Of a stretch of DNA of 64,000 nucleotides, positions 58,011 through 64,000 are shown one piece after another. Origin of the DNA: Pullichristensenella sp002068815 (GTDB lineage Bacteria > Bacillota > Clostridia > Christensenellales > Aristaeellaceae); the NCBI GenBank assembly GCA_040772885.1, contig JAXGXF010000008.1, forward strand, positions 1 through 64,000, given 5' to 3'. Within the stretch, counting starts at the first letter, position 1. Every line of letters starts with the position of its first letter. The notes beneath the pieces are model-generated. The model worked only from the letters and a program-made list of their open reading frames with translations, was not told where the DNA came from and ran no database searches. The translations under genes were made by a program, and so were the position numbers.

Positions 58011-59159
58011 ATGGACGGAATCGACTGGGGCTGGGACTCCTCCGCGCTTCGGCGGCGCGTCTGCACGCTGATCGTGACCCGCGACTGCAATTTGAACTGC
58101 CGATACTGCTACGAGGAGTTCAAGGGTCCGGAGAACATGGACTTCGATACCGCGCGGCGCATACTCGAGGAGGAGTACGCCTTCGCGTGCGAAAGCTCCG
58201 ACTACGACGGGTTTTTGATCGACTTCATGGGCGGCGAGCCGCTTCTGAATTTCCCGCTGATCCGGGAGGTCGTCGGCTGGGCGAAGGCGCGGGAGCGGCG
58301 AAAGCCGATCACCTGCTTCGCCGCGACGAACGGGACGCTGTTGGATTCGGAGAAGACGGACTGGTTCCGGAAGCACCGGAAAAGCGTCGTGCTCGGCGCG
58401 AGCTACGACGGCGCTTTGGGTGCGCAGAGGAGCAACCGCGGCACCGACCCGGGCGCGGTCCCGCTCGAGTTCTTCCGCGAGTGCTGGCCGTTTCAGCCGG
58501 TCCGGATGACGGTCTCGAAGGCGACGGTCGGAACCTTCGCGGACGGGGCGCTGGAGCTCTTCCGCGGCGGCTACCCCGTCGAGGCCGTCGCCGCGCAGGG
58601 GGAGGACTGGGACGCCAGCGACGCGGAGCTGTTCAAGAAAGGATTGCGAAAGCTCAAGGACGCGTTTCTCGAAGACGAAACGCTGCCGGCGATACGGCTT
58701 CTCAGGGGCCGGCTGCTGTTCGGCTCCGAGCCGGGCAACATGTACTGCGGCACCGGGCGCAACATGGCGGCCTACGATGTCGACGGGCGCCGCTACGCCT
58801 GCCACATGTTCGCGCCGATCGTGCAGGGGGAGCGCGCCTTGCCGCTCGACCACCGGCTCGCGCCCGGCGAGTACGACGCCCGCGACCCGTTCTGCGACGG
58901 CTGCGCGCTGTACCGCATCTGCTCGACCTGCGTCGGCGTCAACTATAAACATAGGGGCGGGACGCGGCTGCGCGACCACCGGTTCTGCGGGATGATCCTC
59001 GCGCGCTGCGTCGTCGCGTGCGAATACCAACTGGCGCTTCTCGCGCGGCACGGCGGCGGCCTCAACGCCGAGGGCGCGCTTCGGGCGAAGGAAGTGCTCG
59101 AGGCCGCGCGCGTCCTCGCCCGATTGCGCGGGAACGCGCCCTACCGGACGGACGGATAG
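58011..59159 (+). CDS. SPASM-type radical SAM enzyme, first of two (probable RiPP maturase)
   Basis: The 382-residue protein has the radical SAM motif CNLNCRYC (26-33) and MGGEPLLNFPLI in the SAM-binding part. A Cys-rich C-terminal SPASM region (MYCGTGRNMAAYDVDGRRY followed by ACHMFAP, CDGCALYRICSTC, HRFCGMIL and CVVACEY) can hold auxiliary [4Fe-4S] clusters. Such enzymes are peptide or protein maturases that form thioether, epimer or carbon-carbon links, or sulfatase-maturing enzymes. The small Cys-rich peptide 13 bp downstream is the likely substrate. No sulfatase gene is present. Confidence 0.92.
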   Translation: MDGIDWGWDSSALRRRVCTLIVTRDCNLNCRYCYEEFKGPENMDFDTARRILEEEYAFACESSDYDGFLIDFMGGEPLLNFPLIREVVGWAKARERRKPITCFAATNGTLLDSEKTDWFRKHRKSVVLGASYDGALGAQRSNRGTDPGAVPLEFFRECWPFQPVRMTVSKATVGTFADGALELFRGGYPVEAVAAQGEDWDASDAELFKKGLRKLKDAFLEDETLPAIRLLRGRLLFGSEPGNMYCGTGRNMAAYDVDGRRYACHMFAPIVQGERALPLDHRLAPGEYDARDPFCDGCALYRICSTCVGVNYKHRGGTRLRDHRFCGMILARCVVACEYQLALLARHGGGLNAEGALRAKEVLEAARVLARLRGNAPYRTDG

Positions 59160-59172
59160 AGGAGGTTTTTCG

Positions 59173-59370
59173 ATGAATCGGGCGGAGGAATTGACCTGGG
59201 ACATCCAAATCGACGCGGAGGAGCTCGACAGGCTCCGCGCCGCGCTCGACGGCTACGAGGAGGAGAACGGCCCGGTGCTGCCGGACGCCGCGCCGCTCAT
59301 CGCGCTGTGCTTCGACTGCAGCGGCGAGTGCGGCTCCGACACGCATTGCAGGCACCACTTCAAGTACTGA
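59173..59370 (+). CDS. Small Cys-rich peptide, probable RiPP precursor
   Basis: The 65-residue peptide has an acidic helical leader-like part (residues 1 to about 37, rich in Glu/Asp/Leu, with ELTWDIQIDAEELDRL) and a C-terminal core with four Cys at 46, 49, 53 and 59 (CFDCSGECGSDTHC) ending in RHHFKY. AGAGGAGG precedes the ATG by 8 bp. It lies exactly between two SPASM radical SAM genes (13 bp and 1 bp away), the usual arrangement for radical-SAM-modified RiPPs such as sactipeptides and ranthipeptides. I do not recognise the family. A cognate exporter is not seen nearby. Confidence 0.82.
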   Translation: MNRAEELTWDIQIDAEELDRLRAALDGYEEENGPVLPDAAPLIALCFDCSGECGSDTHCRHHFKY

Positions 59371-59371
59371 C

Positions 59372-60454
59372 GTGGCGCGCAGCGTCATGCTCGTCCTGAC
59401 GGAGGCGTGCAACCTCGACTGCGTATACTGCTACGAGGCGCACAAGTCCGGGCGGGGCATGGAGACGGAGACCGCGCTGGGCATCCTTCAATCGGAGATC
59501 GCGCGCGCGGCGGACGGCCTCGACATCGTGCTGATGGGCGGGGAGCCGCTCCTGCGCTTCGAGACGATCCGAATCCTCTGCGATTTCGGGCTCGAATCGG
59601 GGCGCTGCCGGTTTGAGATTCCGACGAACGGCACGCTGCTGACGGAGGAGATGCGCCGCTATTTCGCCGGGCGCCGGGGCGGGATTAAGCTCTCGCTGAG
59701 CGCCGACGGCCTCGGCGAGATGCACCGGAAAAACCGCGGCGGCCCCGCGGCCGACCTCGGCTTTTTCGTCGAAAACTGGCCGGGCGCGCCGGTCCGCGCG
59801 ACGATCTGGCCGGACACGGCCGCGCTGCTCGCGGAGTCGATATTGCCTCTGCACGAGCGGCGGATGCCGGTCGCGGTCCACCTCGCGGACGGGGTTGTTT
59901 GGGGGCATCAAGCCTGCGAAGCCCTGCGCGACGGCATGCGGGCGCTGACCGAATACTACCTCCGGAATCCCGATGTGCGGCCGGTATCGTCGCTGTATTC
60001 GCCCGCGTTCTGGGAGCACCTGGCCTACGGCATGCCCTGCAACATCCCGGAGAGCTGCTGCCCGCCGGGGAGCAGCCGCGCCGTGTACGACGTCGACGGC
60101 CGCGTCTACCCCTGCCACATGCTGCTGCCGGTCGCGGCCGGGGAGAGGGCGGAGCGGTTCGCCGGCTGCGATTCATGCGTTCCCGACGGGATGATCGAGG
60201 ACGGGCGGTGCCTGCGCTGCCGCCTGCGCGGAATCTGCGAGAACTGCATGGGCGTCAACCTGCTCGTCGCGGGCGACGTCCGGCGGTGCGTGAAGCACGA
60301 GCTGCAATGCGAGGCGACCTGGGTTCGCGCCGCGGAGGCGCTGCGCTGGTTTGCGCTCGGCGTCGAGCGCCGCATACGCGCGGGGGATGCGGTGTCCGCC
60401 GCCGACGTCCGGGCGGCGCGGCGCGCGATCGATTTTCTGTCGACGAATCCTTGA
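59372..60454 (+). CDS. SPASM-type radical SAM enzyme, second of two (probable RiPP maturase)
   Basis: The 360-residue protein has CNLDCVYC (13-20), MGGEPLLRFETI and a C-terminal Cys-rich SPASM region (ESCCPPGSSRAVYDVDGRVY and PCHMLLP, CDSCVPDGMIEDGRCLRC, GICENCMGVN, VKHELQCEAT). It is related to the enzyme at 58011-59159 but only at family level, and it lacks that protein's 13-residue N-terminal lead-in. It starts at GTG 59372, 1 bp after the peptide gene's stop. Two different maturases around one precursor suggest two modifications, or a modification plus a partner role. It is the last gene of the operon. Confidence 0.92.
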   Translation: MARSVMLVLTEACNLDCVYCYEAHKSGRGMETETALGILQSEIARAADGLDIVLMGGEPLLRFETIRILCDFGLESGRCRFEIPTNGTLLTEEMRRYFAGRRGGIKLSLSADGLGEMHRKNRGGPAADLGFFVENWPGAPVRATIWPDTAALLAESILPLHERRMPVAVHLADGVVWGHQACEALRDGMRALTEYYLRNPDVRPVSSLYSPAFWEHLAYGMPCNIPESCCPPGSSRAVYDVDGRVYPCHMLLPVAAGERAERFAGCDSCVPDGMIEDGRCLRCRLRGICENCMGVNLLVAGDVRRCVKHELQCEATWVRAAEALRWFALGVERRIRAGDAVSAADVRAARRAIDFLSTNP

Positions 60455-60504
60455 AAAGAGAATAAAAGAGGGCCCGCCGTCCGTCCAATGCGGACTGCGG
60501 GCCC
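60454..60504 (-). terminator. Long hairpin terminator of serS at the end of the dynamin operon
   Basis: An 8-bp outer stem (60470-60477 with 60497-60504) and 5-bp inner stem (60479-60483 with 60491-60495) form one long hairpin. On the minus strand it is followed by TCTTTTATTCTCTTTTC, so it terminates serS. On the plus strand it lacks a T-tract but may still limit read-through from the operon. Confidence 0.85.
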
Positions 60505-60515
60505 TGTCGATGGTC

Positions 60516-61790
60516 CTATCGCCTCGGGGAAATTCTGTCCGTTCCGACGAACGCCCGGAGCGCCTCGGGGATGATGACGCTGCCGTCGCTCTGCTGGTGC
60601 TGCTCGACGATCGCCGGGAGCAGCCGGCTCGTCGCGAGCCCGGAGCCGTTCAGCGTGTGCACGAACTCGAGCTTCTTCGTCTCGTTCCGGCGGAAGCGGA
60701 TGCCGCCGCGGCGCGCCTGGTAGTCGCGGGCGTTCGAAACCGAAGAGCACTCCTTGTACTCGTTCATGCTCGGGAGCCACAGCTCGATGTCGTAGGTCGT
60801 CGCCATCGACGCCGAGCAGTCGCCCGCGGCGAGCTTCGAGAGCTGGTAGTGGAGCCCGAGTCCCTCGACGAGCCGGCACGCCTTCTCGATCAGCTCCCGG
60901 AGCATCCGGTCGCTGTCCTCCGGGCGCGTGTAGCCGAACATCTCGACCTTGTTGAACTGGTGGCCGCGGATCATGCCGCGCTCGCTCGCGCGGTAGGCGC
61001 CGGCCTCGCGGCGGTAGCAGGGGGTGTAGGCGAACAGCTTCTTCGGGAGCTCGTCCTCTGAGAGTATCTCGCCGCGGTAGAGATTGATGAGCGCCGTCTC
61101 GGCGGTCGGCAGCAGGAAGTGGAAGCCCTCCTCCGAGAGCCTGTACACGTCCTCCTCGAACTTCGGGAACTGCCCGGCCGTCAGCCCGCACTCGTAGGTC
61201 AGGATGTGCGGCGGCAGCATGAACGTGTAGCCGTCCCTGATGTGCTCGGCCACGAAGTAGTTGAGAAGCGCCCACTCGAGCCGCGCGCCGAGGCCGGTGT
61301 ACAGCCAATAGCCGTTGCCGCCCATCTTGACGCCGCGCTCGTAGTCGATGAGGCCCAAGTCCACGCACAGGTCGACGTGGTTTTTCGGCTCCCAGTCGAA
61401 CCTCGGCTTCTCCCCGAACGTCCTGACGACCGCGTTCGCCTCCTTGCCGCCGGCGACGACGTCCTCCGCGGGCAGGTTCGGAAGCGCCAGCACGAAGCGG
61501 TTGATCTTCTCCTCGAGCGCGCCCTGCTCCTCGTCCATCTCCTTGATGCGCTCGGCCATCTCCTTGAGCGTCGCAAGGGCGGCGGTCGCGTCCTCGCCCC
61601 GCTTCTTGATGAGCGGAATCTCCTTGCTCATGCGGTTGCGGTCGGCCTTCATCGCCTCGTTTTCGGCCAAAAGCGCGCGGCGGCGCTGGTCCCAGGAGAG
61701 CAGCTCCGAGAGGTCGACGTCGTACTGGCGCTTTTTCAGCGCGTCGCGGACGAAGTCCGGGTTTGAGCGGATCAAGTTGAGATCAAGCAT
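60516..61790 (-). CDS. serS: Seryl-tRNA synthetase
   Basis: This 424-residue class II synthetase charges tRNA-Ser. It has the N-terminal MLDLNLIRSNPDFVRDALKKR start and coiled-coil arm (about 30-100), and class II motifs 2 and 3 in YRREAGAYRASERGMIRGHQFNKVE (about 61020-60946) and NGSGLATSRLLPAIVEQ. Length is normal. The ATG at 61788-61790 follows GGGGAGGG, and the T-box leader lies directly upstream, so expression responds to uncharged tRNA-Ser. Confidence 0.97.
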   Translation of the reverse strand: MLDLNLIRSNPDFVRDALKKRQYDVDLSELLSWDQRRRALLAENEAMKADRNRMSKEIPLIKKRGEDATAALATLKEMAERIKEMDEEQGALEEKINRFVLALPNLPAEDVVAGGKEANAVVRTFGEKPRFDWEPKNHVDLCVDLGLIDYERGVKMGGNGYWLYTGLGARLEWALLNYFVAEHIRDGYTFMLPPHILTYECGLTAGQFPKFEEDVYRLSEEGFHFLLPTAETALINLYRGEILSEDELPKKLFAYTPCYRREAGAYRASERGMIRGHQFNKVEMFGYTRPEDSDRMLRELIEKACRLVEGLGLHYQLSKLAAGDCSASMATTYDIELWLPSMNEYKECSSVSNARDYQARRGGIRFRRNETKKLEFVHTLNGSGLATSRLLPAIVEQHQQSDGSVIIPEALRAFVGTDRISPRR

Positions 61791-61804
61791 CGTTATCCCT
61801 CCCC

Positions 61805-62014
61805 AAAAAATACGCCCCCGCCGATACGGGGACGGCCAGCGCCGTGGTGCCACCCGGATTCAAGCAGAAGCTCCTCATTCGCGCGCTATCGGGCGCACCC
61901 GCCCCGCTTTCGCGGGGATGCTCGGGGATGGAAATCGAAGAGGCGCGCTTCCGGCTCGCACCGCACGCCGGCTCTCTGAGAGCGCCCCTGTCCGACCGTT
62001 CCCGTCGTCGCAGT
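61805..62014 (-). promoter_or_regulatory. T-box leader of serS (Ser specifier), with terminator
   Basis: On the minus strand the leader contains AGAGAGCC (CTCTCT at 61972-61977 on the plus strand) and GCGGTGCGAGCC of the Stem I apex. A specifier-loop sequence GATTTCCATCC has TCC, a Ser codon, at 61930-61932. The T-box CGGGTGGCACCACGG is at 61842-61856. The terminator (61814-61820 with 61827-61833) is followed by six T. Uncharged tRNA-Ser should favour antitermination. Confidence 0.92.
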
Positions 62015-62020
62015 GACTTC

Positions 62021-62048
62021 ATTATAAACAGAATTCGGGAATATGCAA
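62021..62048 (-). promoter_or_regulatory. Promoter of the serS T-box transcript
   Basis: Minus-strand TTGCAT (62043-62048), 16 bp, TATAAT (62021-62026). Confidence 0.72.
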
Positions 62049-62076
62049 GCCTCGCGTCGATTTTTAACACGCCTCG

Positions 62077-62085
62077 TGCTATAAT
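62077..62085 (+). promoter_or_regulatory. Extended -10 promoter of ispE
   Basis: TGCTATAAT (62077-62085) is an extended -10 element without a good -35, about 37 bp before the ispE ATG. It is divergent from the serS promoter. Confidence 0.65.
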
Positions 62086-62121
62086 TGGGCTACTTCCGCG
62101 CGGGCGGGCATGGGAGGGCGC

Positions 62122-62958
62122 ATGGGTATTTCCGGAAGAGCGCACGCGAAGATCAACTGGTCGCTCGACGTGCTTTCGGGCCGCGACGACGGCTATCACG
62201 AGCTGAACATGCTGATGCAGAACATCGAGCTCTGCGACGAACTGACCTTTCAGCGCGCGCGCTGGCTGACGCTTACGGTCAACGGCCGGGCGCTGCCGGT
62301 CGGCGGGCGCAACCTCGTCGTGCGCGCGGCGAACGCGCTGAACGAATACATGGGAAAGCGGCACGGCGCGCGGATCACGCTCTTGAAGCGCATTCCGATC
62401 CGCGCGGGGCTCGGCGGCGGAAGCGCGGACTGCGCCGCGGCGCTCATCGCGCTGAACAGGCTGTGGGAATTGAAGCTGCCGCTCGAAAAGCTGATGGAGA
62501 TCGGGAAGGCGCTCGGCGCGGACGTGCCGTACTGCCTCTCGGGCGGCTTCGCGCGCGTCTCGGGCGTCGGGGAGAGGATCGAGCGCGTTCCCGGCGCGGA
62601 GCGGTTCCCGCTGCTGATCCTCTGCGCCGGGCGCGGGCTCTCGACCGCGCAGGTGTTTCAGGAGTTCGACCGGATGGGAGCCGGGCCGCTGGGCCTCGAC
62701 TTGAGCGCGCTCTCGGAGGCGATCCTCAGGCGCGACTTCGAGGCGATCCATGCCTTGTCCGGCAACGCGCTCGAGGCGCCGGCGATCGCGCTGAACCCGG
62801 AGGTCGGCCGCGCGATGGACGCGCTCCGGGCCGCGGGCGCGCGCGCCGTCCGGATGACGGGCAGCGGCTCGGCGGTGTTCGGCGCGTTCCGCACCGCGGC
62901 CGAGGCGCTCGCGGCGCTGGAAGCCCTGCCGGGCGCAATCTTCACGTGGACGATGTGA
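62122..62958 (+). CDS. ispE: 4-diphosphocytidyl-2-C-methyl-D-erythritol kinase
   Basis: The 278-residue GHMP kinase phosphorylates CDP-ME in the non-mevalonate isoprenoid pathway. It has AHAKINWSLDVLSGRDDGYHEL at the N-terminus (the Lys, Asn and DGYHE motif), the ATP-binding IPIRAGLGGGSADCAAAL and GADVPYCLSGG, and the C-terminal MTGSGSAVFGAF. ATG 62122 is chosen because GGGAGGGC lies 6-13 bases before it. Its stop lies 1 bp from the stop of the convergent capA-like gene. Confidence 0.96.
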   Translation: MGISGRAHAKINWSLDVLSGRDDGYHELNMLMQNIELCDELTFQRARWLTLTVNGRALPVGGRNLVVRAANALNEYMGKRHGARITLLKRIPIRAGLGGGSADCAAALIALNRLWELKLPLEKLMEIGKALGADVPYCLSGGFARVSGVGERIERVPGAERFPLLILCAGRGLSTAQVFQEFDRMGAGPLGLDLSALSEAILRRDFEAIHALSGNALEAPAIALNPEVGRAMDALRAAGARAVRMTGSGSAVFGAFRTAAEALAALEALPGAIFTWTM

Positions 62959-62959
62959 C

Positions 62960-64000
62960 CTATTCCGTCCACTGCGGGAAACCGCTCCCGATGAGCTTTT
63001 GAAGCGCCTGACAACCCGAGCGCATCTGCGAGACGCGGGTCGAGGACATGCCCGCGGGCGGGGAATCGAGGTACTTGGGCGCCGGAAGCGACTGTATCGA
63101 CTTCCCGCTGCGCCAGCAGTAGACGGGCACGTAGCCGACGTCTTCGATCGAGAAGCCCCCGGTCCCCTTTTCGACGAGCGTGAATTCCAAGATGATCCCC
63201 ATGTCGGTAAAGGGCCTGGACATGTTGCTGATGAAGTTTCCGAGGCTGTAGGCGACGAGCGTCCGGTGCGCCTCGCCGGAGGGCAGCTTGACCTCGAGGA
63301 AGCGCACCGGCTGCACGACGTGCGGGTGGCTTCCCAAGATCACGTCGACGCCCGCCTCCGCCATGCGCCGCGCCATCGTGAGCGCGTAGGTCCCCGGCTG
63401 GCGCTCGTACTCCGCGCCCCAGTGCGGGATCGCGATGACGACCTCCGCGCCCGCGTCGCGGAGCTTTTTGACGTCCGCGGCGAAGTCCGCCTTGCCGAGA
63501 TAGTTGATGCCGTATTCCTTCGCGCGCACGCTCGAGTGGCGCTCCATGCCGTTCGTGTGCTGCGCGTAGCAGAGCATGCCGAGCTTGATCCCGTTGACCT
63601 CGACGACGTTCGGGGCGTCCATCTCGGCCTGCGAGCGGTTCGCGCCGCCGAAGTCGAAGCCGTGCTTTTCGACGAGGGACACCGTCTGCACCATGCCGTC
63701 GAAGTAGCGGTCGAGCATGTGGTTGTTCGCGAGCGTCAGGAAGTCTATGCCGGAGTCCTTGACCGCCTCGAGCATCGCCTCCGGCGCGTTGAAGCGCGGA
63801 TATCCGGAGAACCCCTCCTTCCCGACGGGGCCGACCGTCGTCTCGAGGTTGCCGATCGTGTAGTCGGCGCTCGAGAGCGAGCCGACGACAAAGGCATACT
63901 GCTCGTCGAACGAGTACGTGCCGTCCGGTTGGCGCGCGATGTCGAGCTGCTTTTTGTGCATCATCAGGTCGCCGACGGCGCGGATCGTGGCCGTGCGCGG
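62960..64000 (-). CDS. CapA-family metallophosphatase-like protein (5' end outside the window)
   Basis: The minus-strand frame is open to the window edge, so only the last 346 codons are seen. It matches the CapA/PgsA family (calcineurin-like fold, named for poly-gamma-glutamate capsule synthesis): AVGDLMMHKKQL near the edge, IGNLETTVGP, LANNHMLD, IPHWGAEYERQP and GSHPHVVQPV. The metal-type residues (D, E, NNH, H-GxE, HPH) are present. Members act outside the cell, so a signal peptide is expected beyond 64000. Its role, capsule or another envelope function, cannot be set from this part. Confidence 0.9.
   Translation of the reverse strand, partial: PRTATIRAVGDLMMHKKQLDIARQPDGTYSFDEQYAFVVGSLSSADYTIGNLETTVGPVGKEGFSGYPRFNAPEAMLEAVKDSGIDFLTLANNHMLDRYFDGMVQTVSLVEKHGFDFGGANRSQAEMDAPNVVEVNGIKLGMLCYAQHTNGMERHSSVRAKEYGINYLGKADFAADVKKLRDAGAEVVIAIPHWGAEYERQPGTYALTMARRMAEAGVDVILGSHPHVVQPVRFLEVKLPSGEAHRTLVAYSLGNFISNMSRPFTDMGIILEFTLVEKGTGGFSIEDVGYVPVYCWRSGKSIQSLPAPKYLDSPPAGMSSTRVSQMRSGCQALQKLIGSGFPQWTE

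Noticed and set aside
58011..60454. Anaerobic sulfatase-maturing enzymes
   Set aside because: SPASM enzymes of that type go with sulfatase genes. None is nearby, and a Cys-rich peptide gene lies between the two enzymes instead.

Overview
The window looks like the chromosome of a high-GC, Gram-positive, spore-forming anaerobe of the class Clostridia. The evidence is a SipL-type spore morphogenetic protein, CotF-family coat proteins, a SleB-like wall hydrolase, T-box leaders in front of leuS and serS, a TPP riboswitch in front of thiT, strong AGGAGG-type ribosome sites, and many near-consensus TTGACA/TATAAT promoters. Finer placement (for example Christensenellales or a relative) is a guess.

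Layout. 0.1-4.3 kb: a phosphodiesterase/pyrophosphatase-like enzyme and an UgpABC/MalK-type ABC importer without its binding protein. 4.3-9.9 kb: a ferritin-like protein, a very large secreted RCC1-repeat protein and an MFS exporter. 10-17.8 kb: cupin phosphoglucose isomerase, two MATE exporters, TPP-riboswitch-thiT, and an operon of a sugar MFS transporter, a GDPD and a DUF362 Fe-S protein. 17.9-22.7 kb: bacterioferritin, gpsA, uppP and leuS with its T-box. 23-29.1 kb: a secreted peptidoglycan-binding protein and the threonine branch, with asd and hom on one strand and thrC-thrB on the other. 29.3-33.1 kb: wall and spore functions (hydrolase, LPG-synthase-like membrane protein, two coat proteins, sipL). 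33.4-37.4 kb: a compact lipoate operon (lplA2, a free-standing lipoyl domain, lipA, lplA1, P-loop kinase). 37.6-41.2 kb: a secreted CAP-domain protein, YbaK deacylase, a NYN-LOTUS protein and a membrane-anchored protein.

41.3-49.9 kb, starting at a tRNA-Pro(GGG), is accessory and partly decayed. It holds a 15-copy 21-bp repeat array interrupted by an IS256-family element whose transposase has lost its catalytic Glu, a second IS256 remnant fused to a remnant of a molybdenum-hydroxylase [2Fe-2S] subunit, an internally deleted TIGR00300-family gene, and a 5'-truncated membrane-protein gene. These lie among intact genes for nitrosative/iron-sulfur stress (RIC protein, ferredoxin, small proteins) and an M24-like protein.

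50.0-60.5 kb is the most interesting segment. Nine tightly packed genes, one apparent transcription unit, encode three different dynamin-like GTPases, a zinc-ribbon protein, two paralogous HECGH (M48) metalloproteases, two SPASM radical-SAM enzymes, and between these a 65-residue Cys-rich peptide that looks like a RiPP precursor. I do not know of a described system with this composition. The pairing of dynamin-like GTPases with M48 proteases recalls mitochondrial OPA1/OMA1. 60.5-64 kb returns to housekeeping: serS with a T-box, ispE, and a CapA-family protein that runs off the end.
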